Shown piece by piece: positions 16,416 to 23,552 of a stretch of 64,000 nt of DNA. This stretch comes from Prevotella sp. P2-180 (GTDB lineage Bacteria; Bacteroidota; Bacteroidia; Bacteroidales; Bacteroidaceae). A model generated the notes under the pieces. It saw only the letters and a list, made by a program, of their open reading frames with translations. It was not told the origin of the DNA and ran no database searches. Where the stretch lies: the NCBI RefSeq assembly GCF_002251435.1, contig NZ_NPJI01000090.1, positions 62,001 to 126,000 of the forward strand, read 5' to 3'. The stretch's first letter is position 1; every line of letters begins with the position of its first letter. Position numbers and translations under genes: made by a program.

Positions 16416-16447
16416 CTTTATAATATGTTTTAAAAATCAATCTTAAA

Positions 16448-16477
16448 GCCACCGTTCCCCGCAGTTTTGCTGCGGAG
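16448..16477 (+). repeat. Hairpin repeat family A, copy A7
   Basis: Arms CCCCGCAG / CTGCGGAG, loop TTTTG, one mismatch near the base. Lies just past the end of the second ATPase gene. Confidence 0.8.
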
Positions 16478-16487
16478 TCATCCCCTC

Positions 16488-17126
16488 TCATTCCTTCAAA
16501 GCATATTTCTTCGCCCCCTCCTCCCATATCACAAACGGAACCCCGGGAACATCCATAAACCTACTCTTGCAAGTCGCCTTAAACCCCTCAACATATATCT
16601 TCACGTCCGCATCATACTCCACCTTCTTCGCGGCCCTTCCCTCAGGCCTCGTCCCCTCAGCATGGCTGATGAATATAAGCAGCTTCCCGGGATGAGCCTC
16701 CTTCAGCTTCTTATAACCAGCATAGTTCAGACCGCTATACTGAAAAGAATCCACTATCACGATTCCCGCGCTCTTCTTACGCTTCAGCCGCTCGCTAAGG
16801 TCTTCCATCGACTCCCTGTCCAATATCTGAAACCTACGGCTCACCTCTGCCATGCCATGCCTCTGCAACGACTTCTGTACGCTCAGTCCAGTGCTCTCCT
16901 CCAGACTGTCATAAATAACCTTATCAAACTGGCAAAGGTACTTAGCCAACTGCATCACAAAGCTTGACTTCCCATTACCGCTGTTCCCCCAGATAATCCA
17001 AGTCCCGCTTGCAGCAGGCTTACCCATGCTCGCCTCCCATGCTCCGCCAAACTCCAGCACCTTCCGCTTCATCTGAAGCACCTCAATAGGACTATAAGCC
17101 CTCTTCATCTTCTCTGCCATATCCAT
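16488..17126 (-). CDS. RecA/KaiC-like P-loop ATPase of the early region
   Basis: 212 aa from ATG at 17126; the longer frame to 17216 runs through hairpins A8/B3 and the end of the MuB-like gene. Walker A GNSGNGKSS near residue 47, Walker B GIVIVDSF near 122, and a following FISHAEG that resembles sensor motifs of RecA/DnaB-type folds. The second ATPase is adjacent to, and distinct from, the MuB-like one. It could load a helicase or act as a recombination mediator during replicative transposition; this is inference. Confidence 0.75.
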   Translation of the reverse strand: MDMAEKMKRAYSPIEVLQMKRKVLEFGGAWEASMGKPAASGTWIIWGNSGNGKSSFVMQLAKYLCQFDKVIYDSLEESTGLSVQKSLQRHGMAEVSRRFQILDRESMEDLSERLKRKKSAGIVIVDSFQYSGLNYAGYKKLKEAHPGKLLIFISHAEGTRPEGRAAKKVEYDADVKIYVEGFKATCKSRFMDVPGVPFVIWEEGAKKYALKE

Positions 17127-17133
17127 CCTCCCC

Positions 17134-18102
17134 TCATCTACATTCAGCCACCGTTCCCTGCAGTTTTGCTGCAGGGCCACCGTCCTCAGCCCCCGTGCTT
17201 GCGCTGTCAGGCGCAAGAGCGTCCCCCACAGCTCTCCTCAGCTTCTCAATCTCCGTATATACCCTCCTCAGACCGCCGCCGCTGCCGTTCACTATCTTCA
17301 TCACGTCACTGCCCTGAGGAGCGTTCACCTTAGCCACTATCGCCGCCTGAGCCTTCAGGAACTTTACACGCTCCTTACCGTCCTCTGGCGTCACCCGGCT
17401 GAAGCCACCTCCAAATCTGCTCAGCATCTCCGCATAACCAACCTTCATCCCCTCGACGTTCCTGTCTATCTTCGCCTTCAGACCGTCGGCTCCCATCATA
17501 TACCAGCCGCAGCACCTCTCAGTAGCGTTCCACAGAGCCTTCAGCTCCAAAAAAGCCTCATACTGCAAGTCTCCAGCCTCGTCCAACACCACCAAAGGCA
17601 TGTCCAGCGTCTTCATGTAAGCCACCAAGTCCTCATACACGTCATAGTAGCTACCCATGCTCGTCACGCCAAACTCCTTCGCTATCTTCCTCACCATCTT
17701 ACGCTTCGTCTTCACCTGACTGCAGTCCACGTATATCGCGTTCTTGTGCGTCTTCACATACTGACGGGCTGTAAATGTCTTCCCTATGTTCGGTATGTCG
17801 CACAATATCGCGCTCACACCACTCTCCTGGCACATCCTCAACTGAGCTGTGACGAAGTTGTACGTCGGGGTCTTAGCCGCCTTCCATTCCATCTCCCTTC
17901 TCAGCTCAACGCCAAGACGCCGCGCCATGCCTACCCAGCCGGCATCGCTCACCTGTCGCTCCCAAGCTCCTTTCTTCACTGCATTATACACCGATGCCGA
18001 TATGCCCAAGGCAACAGCATGTTTGTTGTCACTCGGATAGTTCTCTCTGTCCGACGTAATCGCCGCTACTATCCGCTCCTTAATCTCTTTTGTTATTTCC
18101 AT
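17134..18102 (-). CDS. MuB-like transposition target ATPase
   Basis: 322 aa. N-terminal helix-turn-helix (HAVALGISASVYNAVKKG, about 27-44), then AAA+ ATPase: Walker A variant CDIPNIGKTFTA near residue 102 and Walker B MPLVVLDEAGDL near 170. As in Mu, it should bind target DNA and stimulate the transposase. Order A then B matches Mu. The last 25 residues (DSASTGAEDGGPAAKLQGTV) are encoded by hairpins A8 and B3 and are probably not part of the ancestral protein. Confidence 0.88.
   Translation of the reverse strand: MEITKEIKERIVAAITSDRENYPSDNKHAVALGISASVYNAVKKGAWERQVSDAGWVGMARRLGVELRREMEWKAAKTPTYNFVTAQLRMCQESGVSAILCDIPNIGKTFTARQYVKTHKNAIYVDCSQVKTKRKMVRKIAKEFGVTSMGSYYDVYEDLVAYMKTLDMPLVVLDEAGDLQYEAFLELKALWNATERCCGWYMMGADGLKAKIDRNVEGMKVGYAEMLSRFGGGFSRVTPEDGKERVKFLKAQAAIVAKVNAPQGSDVMKIVNGSGGGLRRVYTEIEKLRRAVGDALAPDSASTGAEDGGPAAKLQGTVAECR
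17147..17176 (+). repeat. Hairpin repeat family A, copy A8 (in MuB-like gene)
   Basis: Arms CCCTGCAG / CTGCAGGG, loop TTTTG, eight perfect pairs. Eleven bases upstream of B3 on the plus strand; together they encode the MuB-like C-terminus on the minus strand. Confidence 0.85.
17188..17219 (+). repeat. Hairpin repeat family B, copy B3 (in MuB-like gene)
   Basis: AGCCCCCGTG flank, arms CTTGCGCT / GGCGCAAG, loop GTCA instead of TTCA. Pairs with A8 as an A-then-B composite. Confidence 0.8.
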
Positions 18103-18154
18103 TGCAATACCATTAAAACGTTATTATAATCATTATCAAATCACTCTTAATTCC

Positions 18155-20380
18155 TCAGACACTCGCCACGCCCGCCTCCGACCAGCGGCCTGCATCCAAG
18201 TATTCCGAGAAATCCTCCTCATCATCGCCATCTCCACACATCATCCCACTGGGTAAGCATCCGTCTCGTCCTCGCTCATGCGCAGCCAAGCCACCGTCCC
18301 AGGCAGTTTCGCTGCCTGGCTCTTCCTCAGCCCCCGTGCCTGTGGATTCATTTGCAGGTCCACAGCCCTCAGCCTCAATAGCCTCTATCTCCTCCATCTC
18401 TTCCTTCTTCATCACAACCACCTTCTCTATCTTCCCTTCATTCATCATCTTGTCAAACTTAGCCACATACTTCGCCTGTTCCAGATAAGCCGCCTTGTCC
18501 GCCTCCGTCTGCTCCGCCGTCGCCTCGTTATACCTTGCCACCTTCTTGCACACGCAGATAAACTCGTCGCCCTGCCACAGATATACCTCTGTCACGTTCC
18601 CCTCGCCGTCTGCAAGCCAGTAGGCATCCACCTTCATGTTCCGAGGCTCAAGCTTCTCGATCACCTCCGGACTCGGCAAGCTCCACTGCTCATAGTTCAC
18701 CGTGCAGTACATGTTCTGCCTTATCGTCGTGCTCGTCTTCTCACCGATATACCTCAGCAGATAGCTCCTGTCCCAAGGTCTCAAATCGGGGTTCTGCTTT
18801 GCCACAAGCACGTCCCACCTCGTCATGCCGGGGTACATCTTCTGGTTCGGGTGCAACTGGTGGTTATAAACCTCGATGCTCCGCAGGTCATCGGCCACAA
18901 GCTCCTCATAGTCGTAGCTCTTCTCCTTGTAGGTGTCGTTCTTCTCGTCATACACCTTCTCCACCTTCGGACGGTTAGCCTCCAACTTCGACCACCAACG
19001 GCCTATGCCCGCCTGCAGCTGCTTCTCCGTGCCGTACTTCTTTGCCCTGTTGAAATGCTCCGCGCGCTTCTCCCTCGAATTGCCGGGGTTACACCACCTC
19101 ACCATGGGGAACACCACGCCAGCCTTCATCAGTCCGTCACTGTAAGATTCCACCAAGTGGTGCTCCACCTCAAGCTCCATCGGAGTGTTCATGCCGTTCC
19201 TCTCCAACGTACGGAACATATCCCGCATGCAGTCGATGAACAGGTCACGCGTCTTCAGCCTGCTGTAGGCCTTCCCCACCACACAGCCGCTCACCACGTC
19301 GTATGCATAGTACGCCTTAACCCTGTTGCCGTTAGGCATCGGCCTCGGAAGGTCACGGTCATCAAGCGACACCTTGCTCAATGCCCACACCGCATGCGCC
19401 CTCAGATGATAGGGGCGGTACTCGTTGTTGAAGTCCCACTGCGTGTCGTGCAGCTTCGCCCTCAACGCCTTGTTCTTCGGAGTGTTCAGGTAGTTAGCTA
19501 TCGTCGCCTCGCTCAGCACAAGTGGATTGCCCTTCTTATCCACATAGTCCTCCGGCGAGAACATCTCTCCCGTCTCAGGGTCTGCCACTACCAACTCACC
19601 CCTCACGAACATGTTGTACATCTCGGCCACCGTAGTGTTGTACGGACGCTCAGGCAAACTGTCCAAACTCAATATCAGCCGCTCTGTCTTGTAGCTCACC
19701 TTCCTCGTGTTCTGGTTCCGGAACTTCTTCGAGATCAATGTCTCGTAGCCCTTCTCCTTGAACTCCTTCAGCGTGTCCCTGAACCGGTGCGCGCTCATCG
19801 GCAGCGTATGACCCGTCTCAGCCTTGTAGTAACTGATCAGACTCACTATCTCTGTCCAGTTCACCGTCGTGCCGTGCATCGCCTTACGCATCACGTTCGC
19901 GTCACCAACCACCGACACTATCGCCTCCAGCACACTCGCGTTCACCGTGTACTCGTTCACCTTCTCAGCCGGCAGCGAACCGCCATCCTCAAAACGGTAG
20001 CGGCTGAAATACTCACGCGCCTTCGAGTCCATACGGTAGTGCTGACCAAACCACTCACGAAGCACGTTCACCTCCAGCTCGCCATACTTCTCCTTAATCG
20101 CGTCCCTGAAACGCTGAGGCAGCGTAGCCACCTCCACCAACGCGTAGTTGCCCAAGCCCTTGCCCGCACGCACCACGTTTATCTGGCCTCTCTTCTTCAT
20201 CTGCTTGTAGTTCGATACACTCATTATCGGGGCAAGAGTAGCCGTCGGCAACATCGAGGGATGTACACCGCCAAGCATACGGCTATGGCTCCAGTCTGCC
20301 TCGCCATTCACCAACTCAGGACGGTCATCCTGAGTCAGGTCGTTTGCCGATATGCACAATATCTTGCCGTAATACTCCAT
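18155..20380 (-). CDS. MuA-like transposase (DDE recombinase)
   Basis: 741 aa. N-terminal DNA-binding region, then a Mu-type integrase core. Candidate catalytic residues are Asp340/341 in SLDDRDL, an acidic residue at ELEVEHH (Glu406, where MuA has Asp), and Glu441 in KRAEHFNR; WCNPGNS precedes the last. C-terminal beta-barrel segment (AYWLADGEGNVTEVYLWQ) as in MuA. It should cut phage ends and join them to target DNA for replication and integration. Hairpins A9 and B4 are read in frame near the C-terminus (ESTGTGAEEEPGSETAWDGG, about 674-693). The next gene downstream is the MuB-like ATPase. Confidence 0.93.
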   Translation of the reverse strand: MEYYGKILCISANDLTQDDRPELVNGEADWSHSRMLGGVHPSMLPTATLAPIMSVSNYKQMKKRGQINVVRAGKGLGNYALVEVATLPQRFRDAIKEKYGELEVNVLREWFGQHYRMDSKAREYFSRYRFEDGGSLPAEKVNEYTVNASVLEAIVSVVGDANVMRKAMHGTTVNWTEIVSLISYYKAETGHTLPMSAHRFRDTLKEFKEKGYETLISKKFRNQNTRKVSYKTERLILSLDSLPERPYNTTVAEMYNMFVRGELVVADPETGEMFSPEDYVDKKGNPLVLSEATIANYLNTPKNKALRAKLHDTQWDFNNEYRPYHLRAHAVWALSKVSLDDRDLPRPMPNGNRVKAYYAYDVVSGCVVGKAYSRLKTRDLFIDCMRDMFRTLERNGMNTPMELEVEHHLVESYSDGLMKAGVVFPMVRWCNPGNSREKRAEHFNRAKKYGTEKQLQAGIGRWWSKLEANRPKVEKVYDEKNDTYKEKSYDYEELVADDLRSIEVYNHQLHPNQKMYPGMTRWDVLVAKQNPDLRPWDRSYLLRYIGEKTSTTIRQNMYCTVNYEQWSLPSPEVIEKLEPRNMKVDAYWLADGEGNVTEVYLWQGDEFICVCKKVARYNEATAEQTEADKAAYLEQAKYVAKFDKMMNEGKIEKVVVMKKEEMEEIEAIEAEGCGPANESTGTGAEEEPGSETAWDGGLAAHERGRDGCLPSGMMCGDGDDEEDFSEYLDAGRWSEAGVASV
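18290..18319 (+). repeat. Hairpin repeat family A, copy A9 (in transposase gene)
   Basis: GCCACCGTC flank, arms CCAGGCAG / CTGCCTGG, loop TTTCG, eight perfect pairs. Ten bases from B4, giving the same A-then-B composite as A8/B3. Confidence 0.85.
18329..18360 (+). repeat. Hairpin repeat family B, copy B4 (in transposase gene)
   Basis: AGCCCCCGTG flank, arms CCTGTGGA / TTTGCAGG with three G.T pairs, loop TTCA. In frame near the transposase C-terminus. Confidence 0.8.
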
Positions 20381-20394
20381 CTCTCTCCGCCTCC

Positions 20395-20775
20395 TTACAG
20401 TCCCTGGGCCTTCATCTCCGCTTCGGTCTGAAGCTCTACAAAAGCGGGAAGGGTCATATTTTCCTCCCTACGCTCCATCTTGCCGTCTATCCACAACTCC
20501 ACGTCGCCGCTCTCCTTATAAACAACCAACTTCACTCTCTCGCCCCAACGCTGCGTCATCGTGCGCTCCAGCTCCTCATGGGTGGTCTCACATTCCAACG
20601 AGTCGGCACTCTTCCTCACACCGCCACACTGAGTCATCGCCGTGTGACGGATCTTGTTCGCTATCGCACTCCGAGTCTGGTAGGTCAACGCCTTCCATAT
20701 CGTCTGACGGCTCACGCCAAACGCCTTCCTCAACTTCTCCATACCTTCCTGCTCTACAAATATTCGCTTATCCAT
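20395..20775 (-). CDS. Small HTH protein upstream of transposase
   Basis: 126 aa. A helix-turn-helix is visible at residues about 13-35 (LRKAFGVSRQTIWKALTYQT). The remainder ends in a beta-like segment KLVVYKESGDVELWIDGK. In Mu the gene before A is ner, a small DNA-binding repressor of early transcription; this protein is longer, and the parallel rests on position and the HTH only. Confidence 0.65.
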   Translation of the reverse strand: MDKRIFVEQEGMEKLRKAFGVSRQTIWKALTYQTRSAIANKIRHTAMTQCGGVRKSADSLECETTHEELERTMTQRWGERVKLVVYKESGDVELWIDGKMERREENMTLPAFVELQTEAEMKAQGL

Positions 20776-20789
20776 TGCTCATTCCCTCC

Positions 20790-21194
20790 TTAGCTTAATT
20801 GTTCCCTAATCCATACAATGTCTTCATCACACAACGCCTGGTCGTAATTCAACTTGTACATCACAACCTCACGCTCGCCTATCAGACGGCATGCCTGTCT
20901 GCGCATACCGATGTCATCACGCTCGCTCGACTTCTCAATCAGATACTCGGCTGCCTCACTCAGCAGCTTCCTGCTCTCCTGCTCCTCGCCCTTCAGGTGA
21001 GCAATCTCACCGCGCTGGCGCATCACCTCGCCAAACAGCTCCATAACAAGACGCGAACCGCCTATCTTCTTCCACTCCGCGCAGAACACGTCCTTGTCCA
21101 TCTCACCGGCTGCCATATATACAGCCTCAATTCCCGCATACTCGTCGGCAGACAACGTCACGCCAGTACGAATCTCAAACTCTTTCTGTGTCAT
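20790..21194 (-). CDS. First early-operon protein, function unknown
   Basis: 134 aa, largely helical and acidic (MTQKEFEIRTGVTLSADEY; central coiled-coil-like RQRGEIAHLKGEEQESRKLL). No HTH or membrane segment is obvious and no family recognised. As the first gene of the early operon it is made first on induction. Its leader is about 160 bases and includes the repressor operator. Confidence 0.65.
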   Translation of the reverse strand: MTQKEFEIRTGVTLSADEYAGIEAVYMAAGEMDKDVFCAEWKKIGGSRLVMELFGEVMRQRGEIAHLKGEEQESRKLLSEAAEYLIEKSSERDDIGMRRQACRLIGEREVVMYKLNYDQALCDEDIVWIREQLS

Positions 21195-21241
21195 TTTTCT
21201 ATTTTTTTTGATGATTATTCTTCTATCTCAGTTTTTTTTCG

Positions 21242-21249
21242 TATTTTTG
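21242..21249 (+). promoter_or_regulatory. Repressor promoter -7 element (TATTTTTG)
   Basis: Perfect consensus; a start near 21256 would put the operator dyad over the initiation site, allowing autoregulation. Confidence 0.6.
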
Positions 21250-21257
21250 CGCCCAAG

Positions 21258-21279
21258 TTGACAGTGTTAACACTATCAA
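21258..21279. promoter_or_regulatory. Putative phage operator (dyad centred on GTTAAC)
   Basis: 22-bp inverted repeat: TTGA.AGTGTTAACACT.TCAA, symmetric but for one pair. It lies between the opposed early and repressor promoters. A half-site GTTAACA occurs near 21344. Likely bound by the S24-type repressor. Confidence 0.6.
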
Positions 21280-21364
21280 TAGGACTTTACAACGTAACAG
21301 ATACAGAGTGGAACAAACTCCCTTTTTTTTACACTCAAATCACGTTAACAATGTAAATCCGCTG

Positions 21365-21372
21365 CAAAGATA
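21365..21372 (-). promoter_or_regulatory. Early promoter -7 element (TATCTTTG)
   Basis: Perfect TAnnTTTG on the minus strand, driving the early operon. It faces the repressor promoter 116 bases away, so the two transcripts overlap. Confidence 0.6.
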
Positions 21373-21421
21373 GTGATTTCTCACGATATAACCAAATAAA
21401 AATCGAAAAATATTACGAGAT

Positions 21422-22096
21422 ATGGCAGAAAATAATAAAAATATCGAAACTATTCACGATAGAATCGCTGTATGTGTTCAATATTATGGCAATGGAAAGA
21501 ATACTGTATTCGCTGATAAACTCGGTGTAAGCGAGGGGAATATACGTGGATATATCAAGGGTGTTGTCCCTAAAGCAGACATTCTTGAGAAAATCGTGAG
21601 AAATTACGATATTTCTCCAGAATGGCTACTAACCGGTAAGGGTAGCATGGTAAAGGGCAATGATGCAGCACTACCAAAAGCCATACACACAACCAATTCC
21701 ACCGATGGCATCCCACTCATACCATTCAGCGCAATGGCTGGAGCACTCACCGACGAACGCACAGCACTCGAATATGAATGTGAACGATATGTCGTGCCCG
21801 CTTTCAAGGGTGCAGACTTCCTCATGCCCATCAAAGGCACATCCATGCAACCTACCTACAACTCTGGCGACATCGTCGCTTGCCAACGTGTGCCTATGAA
21901 CTCCATTTTCTTCCAGTGGAACAAGCCTTATGTCCTCGACACCACACAGGGACCGCTCGTTAAACGAGTAAAGCCCGGATCCGATCAAAACCACATCACA
22001 CTCGTCTCCGACAATCCCGACTACGACCCCTTCCAGCTGCCACTCGAGCAGATCCACGCAGTGGCTCTCGTCATAGGACTCATACGCCTCGAATAG
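21422..22096 (+). CDS. Prophage repressor, HTH plus S24/LexA-like peptidase
   Basis: 224 aa. N-terminal HTH (FADKLGVSEGNIRGYIKG, about 31-48). Linker with MAGAL, a possible Ala-Gly self-cleavage site near residue 102. C-terminal LexA-type fold with the Ser in GTSMQPTYNSGD (about 140) and the Lys in GPLVKRVKPG (about 180). It should hold the prophage silent and be inactivated by RecA-stimulated self-cleavage after DNA damage. It is transcribed toward the left end, as Mu c is. An upstream dyad operator allows autoregulation. Confidence 0.9.
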   Translation: MAENNKNIETIHDRIAVCVQYYGNGKNTVFADKLGVSEGNIRGYIKGVVPKADILEKIVRNYDISPEWLLTGKGSMVKGNDAALPKAIHTTNSTDGIPLIPFSAMAGALTDERTALEYECERYVVPAFKGADFLMPIKGTSMQPTYNSGDIVACQRVPMNSIFFQWNKPYVLDTTQGPLVKRVKPGSDQNHITLVSDNPDYDPFQLPLEQIHAVALVIGLIRLE

Positions 22097-22201
22097 ACAC
22101 GCGCACGCATTTTTATCCCATTCCAGCACCATTACAAACACCTAAATCGCCCACTGTCAGCCGCTTACTATATATATAAATAAGGTGTCTTAATAAAAAA
22201 T

Positions 22202-22220
22202 AGGGGGCTTTTCGCCCCCT
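22202..22220. terminator. Hairpin terminator after repressor gene
   Basis: AGGGGGC, loop TTTT-centred, GCCCCCT. An A-rich run precedes it on the plus strand, giving a T-run for leftward transcripts; the rightward side lacks one. Likely two-way or leftward. Confidence 0.6.
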
Positions 22221-22298
22221 CTATCTTCCATAATCAAACATATTCAGCCTTCTACCCCTCACTTTCCACCATTTTACAGCCTTTTTTTCAACGCAAAA

Positions 22299-22369
22299 TG
22301 TAACCCTAAATGTAACCCTAAACTTTCAAAAAGTGTAACCCTAAATGTAACCCTAAATGTAACCCTAAA
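22299..22369. repeat. Tandem 12-bp array TGTAACCCTAAA, 2 + 3 copies
   Basis: Exact units at 22299, 22311, 22334, 22346 and 22358; an 11-base spacer splits them. They lie about 1.1 kb inside the presumed left end. A minus-strand frame across them reads as repeated GLHL, which is a by-product of a 12-base period. Confidence 0.85.
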
Positions 22370-22392
22370 CTCAAAACGCCCCATTTCAGCCC

Positions 22393-22420
22393 ACAAAAAA
22401 GGGGAGCCAAACGACTCCCC
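22393..22420 (-). terminator. Intrinsic terminator of the 77-aa gene
   Basis: On the minus strand GGGGAG, eight-base loop, CTCCCC, then TTTTTT. Confidence 0.75.
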
Positions 22421-22522
22421 AACACGTCCCGGTCTTCCTCATTGGAACGCCATTCAAATACTATCCAAAAGCCATCCTGACAGCCATACCAGCAGCCTTC
22501 CAATAACCATCTCGACAGCCTT

Positions 22523-22756
22523 CTATTCCTCCTCCTCAATCCCTTTCCCAGTTATCAGCGTCGATTGTTTTATTATGGCTTTCTTCGTAGCCACAGATCC
22601 ATTCCCCGACAGTCCTGCATGAAGCAGGTAATTCTTCGTCGCTCCAACATCCTCAGCCGTCAGAACCGAATATACTGCCGTAATACTTGAGAAATAATAG
22701 TCCTTACGCTCCATGCGTCCGCGACCCACTAAATGTACATGAATAACCTTTGCCAT
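22523..22756 (-). CDS. Small protein at the phage left end, function unknown
   Basis: 77 aa (begins MAKVIHVHLVGRGRMERKDY). Alpha/beta pattern ending in an acidic run; contains ITAVYSVLTAEDVGATKNYL and KKAIIKQSTLI. Family not recognised. It has a good promoter (22777-22784) and a terminator (22393-22420), and so is a free-standing gene expressed in the lysogen. Its place between terminus and repressor suggests a lysogeny function such as exclusion or control, which is unproven. Confidence 0.7.
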   Translation of the reverse strand: MAKVIHVHLVGRGRMERKDYYFSSITAVYSVLTAEDVGATKNYLLHAGLSGNGSVATKKAIIKQSTLITGKGIEEEE

Positions 22757-22776
22757 ATCTTTTCTGTTTTTGGGTG

Positions 22777-22784
22777 CAAATATA
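22777..22784 (-). promoter_or_regulatory. Promoter -7 element (TATATTTG) of the 77-aa gene
   Basis: Perfect consensus on the minus strand, adjoining the first copy of the 30-bp left-end repeat. Confidence 0.6.
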
Positions 22785-23481
22785 CCAAATAATTATTATA
22801 TGGAATAATTTTCAATCTTAAATATTCCAAAATCCCCTCATTTTCCCACTTCCAAACCAATTAATCCACCCCAATCCCATACAAAAAAAATCCGAGAAAA
22901 CACTTAAGGAAAATTAGTATAATTAGCCAAAATGAATTATCCTTATTTTCCTCAAAGCAGAAAAACCACAAACATCCCAAAATTCCCCCACATAATTCAC
23001 AAATAATATACCAAATATCAATTATATGGAATATTTTCTAATCCAAAAGCCACATAACTCCTCAAATCCAATCCTCCCCTCCCATATCCAACCGATTCGC
23101 CCCCTCAAATCCACATAAAAAAACCGCCTACAGCCCCCTTTCCTCTCACTTCCCTAATCCCTTACTCCAACATCGAAATCCCCTCAAACGTCCTTAGAAC
23201 GCCCCAAGAACACCATTAACAACGCCCTATCTCCCTATCACCCCTAAACATTCCATCTCTCAGATCTCCCAATGTAAAAATCCCCCTTCAATCTCTCCCA
23301 TCACATCAATCTCATGTAAACCCAATGTAAAGCCCTGTAAACCATTTCGTTTTTCTCCCCTCATTCTCCCACACTCCTCTAACTCTCTCACTCTCATTAT
23401 CTTCCATCTTAATCCACTCTCCCTCATACATTCCACTTCGTTTTCTCCCCCATATATATAGATAATCTTTTACTATATACA
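22781..23481. other. Prophage left terminus with repeated protein-binding-type sites
   Basis: No convincing gene in this stretch. The plus strand is nearly free of G. Repeats seen: TATACCAAATA...ATTATATGGAATA at 22781-22813 and 23007-23038; TTCGTTTT(T)CTCCCC at 23347-23360 and 23438-23450; and TGTAAA at 23273, 23315, 23326 and 23336, the last three spaced 11 and 10 bases. On the minus strand the TTCG sites contain AAAACGAA, recalling the CGAAAA core of MuA sites. The terminal TG is guessed at 23481. Confidence 0.5.
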
Positions 23482-23505
23482 TACTATTCGGATTATTGCC
23501 CTACA

Positions 23506-23540
23506 TTAATATAGATGCAATATCTGTCCGAAAGACTGCA
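23506..23540 (-). promoter_or_regulatory. ECF-type promoter, copy 2, next to prophage end
   Basis: Minus strand: TGCAGTCTTT, 14 bases, ATCTATATTAA, identical in both boxes and spacing to the copy upstream of the sigma-barrel gene. It points into the prophage, so its natural target gene was probably displaced by the insertion. Confidence 0.5.
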
Positions 23541-23552
23541 TGAGTAGTATTT

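Larger units (their letters stand above)
1..23481. mobile_element. Mu-like transposable prophage, incomplete at left window edge
   Basis: MuA-type transposase, MuB-type ATPase, DUF3164, GemA-like, gp36, DUF935 portal, MuF, gpG and gp37-type proteins together identify a Mu-like (transposable) phage. The repressor is transcribed toward the left end and the early operon away from it, as in Mu. The left end is placed near 23481 because a TGTAT start, as in Mu, is readable there on the minus strand, just outside paired repeats and just inside an ECF-type promoter of the host locus. That coordinate is a guess good to a few tens of bases. The other end, tail fibre and baseplate genes are outside the window. 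No inactivated phage gene is visible, so the element may be functional. Confidence 0.9.

Noticed and set aside
18278..20431. 717-codon open frame on the plus strand across the transposase gene
   Set aside because: It is the antisense shadow of a clear MuA-like gene; its translation is His/Leu/Arg-rich without any domain.
22299..22369. Possible CRISPR array
   Set aside because: Units are 12 bases and directly adjacent, with no unique spacers and no cas genes nearby.
22318..22539. 73-codon minus-strand frame with GLHLGLHLGLH
   Set aside because: Contains the terminator of the 77-aa gene and the 12-bp array; the peptide repeat follows from a period divisible by three.
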